A DNA stretch of 64,000 nucleotides from Rhodospirillales bacterium (GTDB taxonomy: Bacteria > Pseudomonadota > Alphaproteobacteria > BOG-932 > Roseiterribacteraceae): NCBI GenBank assembly GCA_028291345.1, contig JAQGIF010000204.1:1-64000 (forward strand), written 5' to 3'. How positions within the stretch are numbered: position 1 is the stretch's first letter; every line of letters begins with the position of its first letter. The notes under the pieces were generated by a model. It searched no databases. It saw only the letters and a list, made by a program, of their open reading frames with translations, and was not told where the DNA came from. Below are positions 16,133-24,765 of this stretch, piece by piece. A program made the translations under genes and the position numbers.

Positions 16133-17143
16133 TCAGGACCGCGGCGTCGTCGCGATCACCGCCTTTGCCGCCGCGACGGCGGTGTCGGTCTTCTTCGTGC
16201 CGCCCAGTATGTCGTCGGCGATATCGCCGAGCCTGGCGCCGGTCGATGATCCGTCCTCGGCCACTTCCGGGACGACGAGCTGCTTGTCGGCTGCCAGGCG
16301 TGCGGCCCATTCGGCGCGCACCGCAGCCCAGTAATCCTCGGTCTTCGCCCAGTAATCGTCCGCCATCTTGATCGGGAAACCCGTGACGCGGTCATAGGAA
16401 TTGACGACATATTCGTGGGTGAAGGTCACGGTCTTGCCCTCCTTGACCCCTACCTTGGCGTTGTCTTCCTCCTGCACCCAGCCCTTGGGCGTGATCGCAT
16501 GACGGTTGACTGCCACATACCGATCGTATGGCGGATGGCGCACGGCGTCGCGCCGGGCGAGCGGGCGTAGGGTCGACTGGCTGGTCCATTCGGCGACGTT
16601 GTTGTCATATGTCCACCAGCCAACCGCGCCATAGCGCGGCGAATCGTCGGTCTGGTACACGATCTGGGACCAGCTGTTCTTGCGGTCGGAGGCAGCGACC
16701 GGCTGCATCGCCCAATGGCCTGATGTCACATAGGCCAGGATTTGGCTGGGCTCATATTCCCAATCCTGACGCCAATGCTTGACGACGATCGGCGGCTTAT
16801 CGGCCTTTTCCTGGACGACCAGCAGATGCTGCAGCCGGATGATTTTGCCGGTATCGTCCACTACGCGCACCACCTCATGGCCTTGGCTGATCTTGGCCGG
16901 GATCGGCTTGTAGTCGGCGACGAATGGCGTGGTTTCCCGGAAATCGAAAGTCACGTCGAACGTGCCGGCCATCGCCAAGATCGCCTGCCGGTCCTGCTCG
17001 AAATGGGCAGAGCTTGTCCGCGTGCCGCTGGACTGCATCGGCGTTATGCAGGCCGGCAGGGCGGCCATCAGGGCAAGGCACAAGGCGGCCTGCGGCCATC
17101 GGCGGCGCGGATTGCCGGTACTGGCGGCGGAACGATCGAGCAT
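16133..17143 (-). CDS. DUF6607 family protein, probable lipoprotein
   Basis: 336 residues. The N-terminus has positive residues, a hydrophobic stretch (AALCLALMAALPAC) and a cysteine that could be lipidated, though Pro at -2 is not standard. The body opens with RQAILAMAGTFDVTFDFRET and continues with IRLQHLLVV and HWRQDWEYEP, which I recognise as DUF6607, a periplasmic family of unknown function. Such genes often sit beside TonB receptors. The gene is on the opposite strand to the catabolic operon, so it is likely expressed separately. Start choice is uncertain because no good ribosome site is visible. Confidence 0.7.
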   Translation of the reverse strand: MLDRSAASTGNPRRRWPQAALCLALMAALPACITPMQSSGTRTSSAHFEQDRQAILAMAGTFDVTFDFRETTPFVADYKPIPAKISQGHEVVRVVDDTGKIIRLQHLLVVQEKADKPPIVVKHWRQDWEYEPSQILAYVTSGHWAMQPVAASDRKNSWSQIVYQTDDSPRYGAVGWWTYDNNVAEWTSQSTLRPLARRDAVRHPPYDRYVAVNRHAITPKGWVQEEDNAKVGVKEGKTVTFTHEYVVNSYDRVTGFPIKMADDYWAKTEDYWAAVRAEWAARLAADKQLVVPEVAEDGSSTGARLGDIADDILGGTKKTDTAVAAAKAVIATTPRS

Positions 17144-17155
17144 TTTGGATCCTGT

Positions 17156-17335
17156 TTATTGGATGTGAAAACTGACGTGAACCGGCACCGACGCGCCCAC
17201 GGCGATCTCGTCGACCCGCGCGTGACCTCCACCGTCCGCGGATCGCTGTTGCAATCGAGGATCGCCCCTACCAGCAGCTCGCCCTGTAGGTTGAGCTTCA
17301 GGGTTGGCTTGGGCAGAGCGCTGCGAGCCGCTGTT
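17156..17335 (-). pseudogene. Possible remnant of a DUF35-type OB-fold protein C-terminus
   Basis: Between the DUF6607 start and the SDR trio there is no intact gene. On the minus strand one frame reads KLNLQGELLVGAILDCNSDP and RTVEV; after a one-base shift another reads VDEIAVGASVPVHVSFHIQ then stops. Joined, these resemble the end of OB-fold DUF35 proteins (vGxivDCDPxxVxVGmpVxVxFe), which partner thiolases in sterol and aromatic degradation. The rest of the gene is missing. The match is by eye and short, so confidence is low. Confidence 0.3.
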
Positions 17336-17463
17336 ATTAACGGATGGCAGGTTATCCGAACTGCGAATCATTCGCAATCATCTTCATCGCTGGCGGACAG
17401 TTACATTGCTGCCGAATACCTGTCGTCCCTCGCCATCCTCAAAGGCGGGCCGCGAAAACCCCG

Positions 17464-17506
17464 GCATGTTGCACATATATCGTGTGCTCCGCCTTTGCAT
17501 GTTGCA
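17464..17506. promoter_or_regulatory. Direct repeat GCATGTTGCA, candidate operator
   Basis: GCATGTTGCA occurs at 17464-17473 and again at 17497-17506, 33 bases apart (about three helical turns), 70-110 bases before the first of the three SDR genes. This spacing suits binding by a dimeric regulator to one DNA face. No regulator binding this word is known to me. Confidence 0.3.
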
Positions 17507-17575
17507 ACGCGTGTTTGCCAAACAAGCGCTTGGCTGTAAGTTCGGCTCAAACATCGATGAAGAGGATGATCCGTC

Positions 17576-18331
17576 ATGCTGAGCGGCAAAGCGGTCTTAT
17601 TGACCGGGGCATCCCAAGGTGTGGGGAGAGGCTTGGCGCTCGCTGCCGCGTCGGCGGGTGCTTCGGTCGTCATTACAGCCCGCAATCTGGCCGCCGCTGA
17701 AAGCGTCGTCGAGGAGATTCAAGCGCGGGGCGGGCGCGCCGCCGCCTGCCGCTGCGACGCGACGGATCGCGCCGAGGTTGAGGCCGCCGTTGCCGTGGCG
17801 CTCGCCGAGTTCGGGCGGCTCGACGCGCTGGTTCATAATGCGACCAGCCGTTTTTCCGGCAAGAAGGCGCTGGCGCAGGATATCACTGACGAGGATTGGA
17901 ACGATCAGGTCGCGGTCGGTCTCAGGGCGACGTTCCATTGTGGCCAGGCCGCGCTTCCGGCTTTGCGCGAGACATCCGGCACGTTGATCGTGCTGGTCTC
18001 GAACGCGGGCATCGAGGGCAGCCTGCCGCTCGTGGTTTATTCCGCGATCAAGGGCGCGCAGCGCGGGCTGGTCAAAAGCCTGGCGCGCGAATGGGGGCCG
18101 GTTGGCGTGCGCGTGAACGCCATCGCGCCGGTCGCGATGACGCCGGCGATGGGCAAGTTCTTCGACGACCAGCCCGAGATGAAAGACTATATCGCGACCG
18201 GCGCCTCGCTTCGCCGTATCGGCGAGCCCGAGGCCGATATCGGTCCGGTACTGAATTTTCTGGTCGGTCCGAACAGCGCCTTCATCACGGGACAGACGCT
18301 CCTGGTGAATGGCGGCGCAACGATGATTTAG
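17576..18331 (+). CDS. SDR family NAD(P)-dependent oxidoreductase
   Basis: 251 residues, start ATG 17576 with GAGGAT upstream. Motifs: TGASQGVGRGLALAA (cofactor), DALVHNATSRF (HNA replaces NNA), VLVSNAGIEG with the catalytic serine, then YSAIKGAQRGLV with Tyr-x3-Lys, and NGGATMI at the end. It opens a run of three SDRs with gaps of 8 and 3 bases. Such arrays act on successive hydroxyl groups or on one substrate in several rounds. NAD or NADP preference cannot be read reliably. It is the best-conserved of the three. Confidence 0.9.
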   Translation: MLSGKAVLLTGASQGVGRGLALAAASAGASVVITARNLAAAESVVEEIQARGGRAAACRCDATDRAEVEAAVAVALAEFGRLDALVHNATSRFSGKKALAQDITDEDWNDQVAVGLRATFHCGQAALPALRETSGTLIVLVSNAGIEGSLPLVVYSAIKGAQRGLVKSLAREWGPVGVRVNAIAPVAMTPAMGKFFDDQPEMKDYIATGASLRRIGEPEADIGPVLNFLVGPNSAFITGQTLLVNGGATMI

Positions 18332-18339
18332 GGGACGTC

Positions 18340-18963
18340 ATGAACGCTTTATTGGCCGGCAAGGATGCACTTGTTCTAGGCGGCGGCGAGGCCGGGGCGG
18401 CGATCGCGCGCGGACTCGCCAAATTAGGCGCCTCGGTATCTCGGCTTCCTGCGGAAACGCCAGGGGCTGTCGATCTGGTGGTGATCCCCGTGACCGATCC
18501 GGGCGGCCTGACCCCGGCGCCGCTCGCCGAAATGGACGAGGCGGAATGGATCCGCCGCTGCGAAGCGCCGCTTGGCGCCGTTCGTGTCGCGATGCGGGAG
18601 GCTCATGCGCTGCTCAATGATCGCGGTGGCCAGGTCATTCTGCTGGTGCCGACGATTTCCATGATCGGCGCGGCAGATTTCGCGGCTTACAGCGCGGTCG
18701 GCGAGGGCGCGCGGTCGTTGGCCAAGGCTGCGGCGCGTGGCTGGGGCAGCCAGAATATCACTGTGAACTGCCTCGCTCTGACCCAGGAACAGCTCGCGCC
18801 GGGAATCCAGGGGCAGGTCACCGAAACCCGCGTACCGGCGGCGCTCAAAACCCCCGACCTCGAGAACGACGTCGCCTCGTTCATCGCCACGCTCGCGGTT
18901 GGACCCGCCATCGTCACCGGCACAACGATGATGCTTGATGGCGGCAACTTCATGTCGGTTTGA
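18340..18963 (+). CDS. Divergent SDR-like protein lacking the catalytic lysine
   Basis: 207 residues, shorter than a classical SDR (about 250). The start is fixed by ATG 18340, eight bases after the previous stop. It has the fold landmarks: KDALVLGGGEAGAAIARGLA, LVPTISMIG with Ser107, FAAYSAVGEGARSL with Tyr117, NITVNCLAL and the tail TGTTMMLDGGNF. The lysine four residues after Tyr is glycine (YSAVG), and the segment between strands 2 and 4 is shortened, with no NNAG. It is therefore unlikely to be a normal dehydrogenase and may serve as a partner subunit of a neighbouring SDR. The frame is intact, so it is not an obvious pseudogene. Confidence 0.85.
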   Translation: MNALLAGKDALVLGGGEAGAAIARGLAKLGASVSRLPAETPGAVDLVVIPVTDPGGLTPAPLAEMDEAEWIRRCEAPLGAVRVAMREAHALLNDRGGQVILLVPTISMIGAADFAAYSAVGEGARSLAKAAARGWGSQNITVNCLALTQEQLAPGIQGQVTETRVPAALKTPDLENDVASFIATLAVGPAIVTGTTMMLDGGNFMSV

Positions 18964-18966
18964 CTG

Positions 18967-19848
18967 ATGGCCGGCAAGCTCATCGATCTGAACCGACGCG
19001 CCTATCTCGTCGCCGGTGCCGGTGGCGGCGGTATCGGCACGGCGATCTGCACCATGCTGGCCGAGGCCGGCGCGACCGTGATCGCGGTCGACAAGACCGA
19101 GCTCGGCCGCGAGATCGCCGCCAAGGCGTTGGCCGCGTTCGGCGACCATCACTTGGTGCTCGATGCCGAGCTGACCGACGTGGCTGCGGTGGATAAGATG
19201 TTGGCCCAGGCGTCCGCTCGGGGGGGCCCTATTCGCGGCGGCGTGAATGTCGTCGGCGGAATGCTGCCGCATCATTGGACGGCGCTCACCGATCCACTGG
19301 CGCCTGAGGCCTTCGACGATGTCATGCGCTTCAACCTGCGCCCAACCTTGATCGCCTCGACGGCCCTGGCGCGCGCCATTGCCGCCCACGGCCTGGGCGG
19401 CAGTATCGTCAATATCGCCTCGGCGGCTGGCCTTGTATCGATGGCTTACGGCGCGGGCTATGGCGCGGCCAAGGCGGCGCTGATCAATCTGACGCGGACG
19501 ATGGCCGTCGAATGGGGCCGCTATCGGCTGCGGGTCAATGCCGTGGCGCCCGGTACCATCCGCACGCAAAAGATCGGGCGCGCCCGCTTCGATAGCGGCG
19601 AGACCGACGAGATGCTCCAGCGCACCCGTGACGTGATCCCGCTTGGCCGGCGCGGCGCGGCGGAGGACGTGGCCGGCGGCGTGCTCTATCTGCTGTCCGA
19701 CCTCTCCGAATATGTCAGCGGCCAGACCATCGCCATCGATGGCGGCGCACTCGCCCGCGCACCCTATACCGACGGCGATAATCTGCCGGTCTTCGTCGCC
19801 GACCCGGCGCTGCGCAGCCGTCTGATCAGATCGGACGAAACGTCATGA
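18967..19848 (+). CDS. SDR family oxidoreductase
   Basis: 293 residues. AYLVAGAGGGGIGTAICTML is a glycine-rich cofactor motif of slightly unusual form, NVVGG stands where NNAG is expected, VNIASAAGLVSM holds the catalytic serine and YGAGYGAAKAALINL the Tyr-x3-Lys. DGGALARAPYTDGD is followed by about 25 extra residues. It begins three bases after the divergent SDR and is probably translated with it; a heteromeric pair is possible. The three-SDR block is followed after 72 bases by a GST. Substrate unknown. Confidence 0.88.
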   Translation: MAGKLIDLNRRAYLVAGAGGGGIGTAICTMLAEAGATVIAVDKTELGREIAAKALAAFGDHHLVLDAELTDVAAVDKMLAQASARGGPIRGGVNVVGGMLPHHWTALTDPLAPEAFDDVMRFNLRPTLIASTALARAIAAHGLGGSIVNIASAAGLVSMAYGAGYGAAKAALINLTRTMAVEWGRYRLRVNAVAPGTIRTQKIGRARFDSGETDEMLQRTRDVIPLGRRGAAEDVAGGVLYLLSDLSEYVSGQTIAIDGGALARAPYTDGDNLPVFVADPALRSRLIRSDETS

Positions 19849-19920
19849 GGCGGTTGTTATTGTTCTTATTATGTTCTATATCGTCCGATATCTGAAATCA
19901 CGATCCGACGGGAAGCGAGC

Positions 19921-20556
19921 ATGAACAACGACCGCAAACTGATCTTCTTCCACTCACCGAACACCCGCTCCGCTGGCGCGGCGATTCTGCTGGAGGAACT
20001 AGGAGCACCCCATGAACTCCATGTCCTGAATATGAAGGCGGGGGAGCAGCGCGGGGCGGATTATCTCAAGATCAACCCGATGGGCAAGGTGCCCGCCATC
20101 CTGCATGGCGACGCCCTGGTAACCGAGCAGGTGGCGATCTTCGTCTATCTGGCCGACCTTTTTTCCGAGGCCGGCCTGGCCCCGGCGCTGAACGACCCCC
20201 TTCGTGGGCCCTACCTGCGCTGGCTGGCTTATTATGGCTCCTGCTTCGAGCCCGCAGTGGTCGACCGCGCGCTGAAGCGCGATCCGGCGCCGCCGCAGAT
20301 GTGCCCCTATGGCGATTTCGACACGATGCTGAAAACTTTGGTAGACCAGTTGAAGAAAGGACCCTACCTGCTGGGCGACCGCTTCTCCGCCGCCGACGTG
20401 TTGTGGATGACCTCGCTCACCTGGATCACCGCCTTCAAGTTGGTGCCCGAACTCACCGAGATCATGGATTATATCGGCCGCATGAAAGGGCGCCCATCGG
20501 TCGTCAAGGTCACGGCAAGGGACGCAGAACTGGCGGCGGCACACCAGCCGAAATAG
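19921..20556 (+). CDS. Glutathione S-transferase family protein
   Basis: 211 residues. The N-terminal thioredoxin fold has FFHSPNTRSAGAAILLEELG, KINPMGKVPAIL with the cis-proline loop and VTEQVAIFVYLAD with the Glu-Gln glutathione contact (normally E-S). The C-terminal helical domain has GPYLLGDRFSAADVLW, the conserved N-capping motif. GSTs in sphingomonad catabolic clusters can isomerise, cleave ethers or remove halides with glutathione. Which applies is unknown. It lies between the SDR trio and an OYE-type reductase. AAGCGAGC upstream is a modest ribosome site. Confidence 0.9.
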   Translation: MNNDRKLIFFHSPNTRSAGAAILLEELGAPHELHVLNMKAGEQRGADYLKINPMGKVPAILHGDALVTEQVAIFVYLADLFSEAGLAPALNDPLRGPYLRWLAYYGSCFEPAVVDRALKRDPAPPQMCPYGDFDTMLKTLVDQLKKGPYLLGDRFSAADVLWMTSLTWITAFKLVPELTEIMDYIGRMKGRPSVVKVTARDAELAAAHQPK

Positions 20557-20561
20557 AAGAA

Positions 20562-22547
20562 TTGGACCCCTTCCCACATCTGCGGCAGCCGATCGCGCTC
20601 GGCCCGCTTACCATCCCGAATCGGATCATGTTCACGACGCATGGTCCACGCCTCTCTCCGTCGCGGTATCTGCGTTACCTCGAAGAGCGGGCGAAGGGCG
20701 GCGTCGGCCTAATGGGGTTCAATCTCGGACCTCTCGGCCTGATGCAGTTTCCGTTCGGTCCGGGGCGGGCGTATTTGGCGCATGCCGCCGACCTGGACGC
20801 TATCCCGCCCCACCCGCTGACGGCCGAGGGACGCGCCTATTACGATTCGCTGATCCCGTCCTATCGCATCTGGGCCGACACCATCCATGCGCATGGCGCG
20901 AAATGCGTCGGCCAGCTTTATCACGCTGGCGCCGCGCAGCATTCCGACAATTTCCAGCCGACGGTAGCGCCGTCGGCGGTCGCCGACGAATATGAGCGCC
21001 ACAATCCCCATCCCCTGACGGGCGACGAGATCGCCGATTTGGTCCAGGCCTATGCGCTCTGCGCCGGACGAGCAATCGCGGCGGGCTACGACGGTATCGA
21101 GCTTCACGCCGCGCACGGCTACCTGCCGCACCAGTTCCTGTCGCCTCTGTTCAACCGCCGCACCGACGCTTATGGCGGCCCCCTCGAAAACCGCATGCGC
21201 TTCCTGGTCGAGATTTTCCGCGCCGTCAGGACCATGGTCGGCCACGGATTCCTTGTCGGAGTGCGCCTGACGACGCCGGACGATGCCGATGGCGGGCTGA
21301 CGCTCGACGACATCATCGGCGTGTCGCGCCGGCTACAGGCAGAGGGCGCCGGCTATGTCAGCTTCTCCGGCGGCTCTTATGCCGGCCTGCGCGGCGGAGC
21401 GAATCTTCCCTATGTCGCCCCGGCTTTCATTGCCCAGGGTCCGAACTTGGGCGTGTCCGCCGCGGTCAAACGCGCGGTGAATATCCCGGTAATCGTCGCC
21501 GGACGGATGGCGGATTTCGACTTGGCGGAAAAGGCGATCGCTGAAGGCCAGACCGATTTAGTCGGCATGGTCCGGGCGCTGATCGCCGACCCGCGGGCGA
21601 TAGTCAAATCCTTTGCCGGGCACGGCGCCTCAGTGATACCCTGCATCGGTGGCAATGAATGCCATTACGGTCGCGCCGTGGCCTGCGCCACGAATCCCGC
21701 CGCCGGCCGCGAAGCTGAGATGGAGATCGTTCCAGCGGCCGAACCCAAACGCGTCCTGGTCGTCGGGGGCGGACCCGCCGGTCTTGAGTGTGCCGCCGCC
21801 GCGGCGGAACGCGGTCACCATGTCGTAGTGGTCGACCGCCGGCTTGCCTTGGGTGGATTGTTGATTTCCGTGGCCGAGGCTTCGCAGCAGGCGGATCACG
21901 GCAAATATCTCGACTATATGCGCCGGCGGATCGGCGGGCTCGCCATTGAGCTTCGGCTCGGCACGGAAGCCGACACCGCCCTGATCGGTAACATCGGACC
22001 CGACGCGATCGTGCTCGCGACCGGCGCCGCCTATCGCTCGAGAGTTGCCTGTGAAACCTCGGGACATGTCATCGATGCTGCACAAGCGCTCGCCGAACCG
22101 TCGGCGGTTGGGCTTCATGTGGTCATTGACGGTGGCCTCGACGATCACCTTCCGCCGCTCATTCTTGCCGATTTCTTTGCCCGCGCGGGCCGAACCGTCA
22201 CCTTGCTGACCGAGAATATCTCCCCGGCCCCCGCGCTCGAAGTCGCCAGCCTCGTTATTCTGATGAAACGCCTGCTTGAAAAAGACGTGGCGATTCAATC
22301 AACGACCGCCGCCGTTGCGTTGCACGGCGACCAACTTACTATCCGCAACAGCCTGACCCATAGGCCCGGACGGATCGCCGGCGTCAATACCGTGGTCACG
22401 CTCGGGCCGCGTATTCCCAATGATGGGCTGGCCGAAATCCTGAAGCCATTGGGAATTCCGGTGCATATCATCGGAGATGCGCTCTCGCCACGCCGCATGC
22501 TCCACTCCACCTTGGACGGCGCTAGGCTCGGCCGGTCGCTGTTCTAG
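20562..22547 (+). CDS. NADH:flavin oxidoreductase / 2,4-dienoyl-CoA reductase-like (OYE) protein
   Basis: 661 residues from TTG 20562, five bases after the GST stop. No ATG precedes the family's conserved beginning (FPHLRQPIALGPLTIPNRIM), so a non-ATG start is required. Residues 1-350 are an old-yellow-enzyme barrel (HAAHGYLPHQFLSPLFNRR, TDAYGGPLENRMRFL). The region CIGGNECHYGRAVACATNP should ligate a [4Fe-4S] cluster, but the second cysteine is glycine. Residues from about 395 are an FAD/NAD domain (RVLVVGGGPAGLECAAAA, VIVLATGA-like). It likely reduces an activated C=C bond of a pathway intermediate with NAD(P)H. Confidence 0.88.
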   Translation: MDPFPHLRQPIALGPLTIPNRIMFTTHGPRLSPSRYLRYLEERAKGGVGLMGFNLGPLGLMQFPFGPGRAYLAHAADLDAIPPHPLTAEGRAYYDSLIPSYRIWADTIHAHGAKCVGQLYHAGAAQHSDNFQPTVAPSAVADEYERHNPHPLTGDEIADLVQAYALCAGRAIAAGYDGIELHAAHGYLPHQFLSPLFNRRTDAYGGPLENRMRFLVEIFRAVRTMVGHGFLVGVRLTTPDDADGGLTLDDIIGVSRRLQAEGAGYVSFSGGSYAGLRGGANLPYVAPAFIAQGPNLGVSAAVKRAVNIPVIVAGRMADFDLAEKAIAEGQTDLVGMVRALIADPRAIVKSFAGHGASVIPCIGGNECHYGRAVACATNPAAGREAEMEIVPAAEPKRVLVVGGGPAGLECAAAAAERGHHVVVVDRRLALGGLLISVAEASQQADHGKYLDYMRRRIGGLAIELRLGTEADTALIGNIGPDAIVLATGAAYRSRVACETSGHVIDAAQALAEPSAVGLHVVIDGGLDDHLPPLILADFFARAGRTVTLLTENISPAPALEVASLVILMKRLLEKDVAIQSTTAAVALHGDQLTIRNSLTHRPGRIAGVNTVVTLGPRIPNDGLAEILKPLGIPVHIIGDALSPRRMLHSTLDGARLGRSLF

Positions 22548-22825
22548 CCCTGATCCTCGTCGAAGGGATCCAGGTCGCGCTTGATCCAGCGATAGATGAT
22601 CCAGAACAAAGCGAAGAGCAGGAACGACACGATATTGATGATCGCCACGATGGCGATGACCAGCCACAATGTGAGGTGATGGCGTAGGCCGTTAACCGTC
22701 TCCCGATCGACAAAGGTAATCAGCGCGCCGAGCACCACGCCCAGGGCGATCGCCACACCGACGATCTTGCAATAGGCGCGGGTCGAACTTGACGACAGGA
22801 TCGATGAGGCGCGGCTTTCTGACAC
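22544..22825 (-). CDS. Small two-helix membrane protein of unknown function
   Basis: 93 residues with two hydrophobic segments: KIVGVAIALGVVLGALITFV (about 20-39) and LWLVIAIVAIINIVSFLLFA (about 53-72). A charged tail (WIKRDLDPFDEDQG) follows. I recognise no family. The gene overlaps the end of the OYE gene by four bases on the opposite strand and is separated from the acyl-CoA dehydrogenase gene by about 110 bases. The membrane character and clean codon structure argue for a real gene. No functional guess is warranted. Confidence 0.6.
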   Translation of the reverse strand: MSESRASSILSSSSTRAYCKIVGVAIALGVVLGALITFVDRETVNGLRHHLTLWLVIAIVAIINIVSFLLFALFWIIYRWIKRDLDPFDEDQG

Positions 22826-22935
22826 TATCGGCTCGATCGATTGCGGGGTTGCATCAACCTTTCCTAAACCAACCGCGCTGACAAGCGTTTCGTAGCGGGG
22901 CTACCTTGTCCCCGTGGATAGAGATTATGAGCCTC

Positions 22936-24735
22936 TCAGAACTCCTCCACCCCGAAATCCATCAGCGGCTTCGCCCCCGCCATGATGGCCCTGAAATGCT
23001 GCTCGGTTTCGGGCAGGATCTTGGTCATGAAGAAGCGGGCAGTCTTGACCTTGGAGTCATAGAACGCAGCCCGGACGCCGCTCTCCGCCGCCCTGGCCTT
23101 CGCCACCTTGGCCATCCTCGCCCACATGAAACCGATCGCGACCAGCGCGAACATACGTAGATATGACGATGACGCTGCGGCGGCTTCGTTCGGGTTCACC
23201 AGGCCCTTCTGCGCGATGAACCCCGTCGCCTGCTGCAACTTGCCGAACGCCTTGGCTAGCGGCGAAACGAACTCGCCCAATTCAGCATCGGTCTGGTTCT
23301 CTTCCAGGAAATGCGCGACCGGGTGGAAAAAGCGGCGGAGCGACCGGCCCATATTGGCCGGCAGCTTGCGGCCGACCAAATCCAGCGCTTGGACTCCGTT
23401 GGCGCCCTCATAAATCTGGGTGATGCGAGCATCGCGCACGAACTGCTCGACGCCGTTCTCGTGGATATAGCCATGGCCGCCCCACACCTGCATGCTGGTG
23501 TTGGTCGCCTCGAAACCGGCATCGGTGAAATAGGATTTGAGGATCGGCGTCATCAGCGCCAGCAGGTCGTTCGCGGCTTCGCGCTCCTTTGGGTCGGTCG
23601 CGTGCTCCTCGATGTCGAGCTGTAGGCTGACCCACAGGCCCAGCGCACGGGCACCCTCGACAAAAGACTTCACCGTCAGCAAATTCTTGCGGACATCGGG
23701 ATGAACAATGATCGGATCGGCCGCCTTATCTAAGGCCTGCGCTCCGGTCAGCGCCCGGCCCTGGATTCGGTCCTTCGCATAGGCCAGTGCGTTTTGATAG
23801 GCGACCTCGGCCAGCCCCAGTCCCTGGATGGCGACGCCCAGCCGCGCGGCGTTCATCATGGTGAACATCGCCCGCATTCCCTTATTGGGCTCGCCGATCA
23901 GCCAGCCGGTCGCGTCGTCCAGATTCATCACGCAAGTCGATGAGGCGCGAATGCCCATCTTATGCTCTATCGAGCCGCAGGCGATCGCGTTGCGCGGCCC
24001 GGCGACAGTCGCGCCGTTTTCCGCCCTGGGCAGGAATTTCGGCACGATGAACAGGCTTATCCCCCGTATCCCGGCCGGCGCCTCCGGCAGCCGCGCCAGC
24101 ACCAGATGAATGATGTTCTCGGTCAGATCGTGCTCGCCGGCCGAGATGAAAATCTTGGTGCCGGTAACTTTATAGGTGCCGTCGCCGTCCGGGACCGCCT
24201 TTGTGCGGATCAGCCCCAGGTCGGTGCCGCATTGCGGCTCTGTCAGGCACATCGTGCCGGACCAGATCCCATCTGTTAGCTGGGGCAGGTATAGGTCCTT
24301 CTGTTCCTGCGATCCGTGCTGCGAAATCGCGCGATAGGCCCCGCCGGACAGACCGGGATACATGCCGAACGATGTGTTGGCCGCTGACACCATCTCGTCC
24401 AGCACAGAACTCACCGTGTGCGGCAGGCCCTGACCGCCATAGGCGGGATCGGCGGTCAGTCCGATCCACCCGCCCTCGCGGAACTTGTCGTAGGCTTCCT
24501 TGAACCCTTTCGGCGTCCGTACCACACCGTTTTCGAACGTGCAGCCGTCCGTGTCGCCCGACAGGTTCAGCGGCTGGATTTCGTTCTCGCAGAACTTCCC
24601 CGCCTCCTCGATCACGGCATCCAGCAGGTCCGGCGTCGCCTCGGTCAGCCCCAGCCTGGCGAAGACGTCACCGACCTGGAGCACGTCGTTGAGGACAAAG
24701 CGAAAATTATCGAGCGGGGCGGTATATGTCGGCAT
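22936..24735 (-). CDS. Acyl-CoA dehydrogenase, long (C-terminal extended, DmdC-like) type
   Basis: 599 residues, longer than the usual 380-400. It carries an N-terminal extension (FRFVLNDVLQVGDVFARLG) and a C-terminal domain, as in the DmdC/AcdA branch. FAD landmarks are MCLTEPQCGTDLGLIRTKA and KVTGTKIFISAGEHDL; the catalytic glutamate is in ITQIYEGANGVQALDLVGR. It introduces the alpha-beta double bond of an acyl-CoA and passes electrons to ETF. It lies downstream of the hydratase/dehydrogenase gene on the same strand, with a palindromic repeat between. Together with the thiolase this forms a complete beta-oxidation cycle. Confidence 0.93.
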   Translation of the reverse strand: MPTYTAPLDNFRFVLNDVLQVGDVFARLGLTEATPDLLDAVIEEAGKFCENEIQPLNLSGDTDGCTFENGVVRTPKGFKEAYDKFREGGWIGLTADPAYGGQGLPHTVSSVLDEMVSAANTSFGMYPGLSGGAYRAISQHGSQEQKDLYLPQLTDGIWSGTMCLTEPQCGTDLGLIRTKAVPDGDGTYKVTGTKIFISAGEHDLTENIIHLVLARLPEAPAGIRGISLFIVPKFLPRAENGATVAGPRNAIACGSIEHKMGIRASSTCVMNLDDATGWLIGEPNKGMRAMFTMMNAARLGVAIQGLGLAEVAYQNALAYAKDRIQGRALTGAQALDKAADPIIVHPDVRKNLLTVKSFVEGARALGLWVSLQLDIEEHATDPKEREAANDLLALMTPILKSYFTDAGFEATNTSMQVWGGHGYIHENGVEQFVRDARITQIYEGANGVQALDLVGRKLPANMGRSLRRFFHPVAHFLEENQTDAELGEFVSPLAKAFGKLQQATGFIAQKGLVNPNEAAAASSSYLRMFALVAIGFMWARMAKVAKARAAESGVRAAFYDSKVKTARFFMTKILPETEQHFRAIMAGAKPLMDFGVEEF

Positions 24736-24765
24736 AACCTAAATGCGTCCTCGTTTAACCAGGGC

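Noticed and set aside
16742-17539. 265-residue plus-strand frame across the DUF6607 start and the gap
   Set aside because: Its first half mirrors the DUF6607 gene and its second half shows no protein features.
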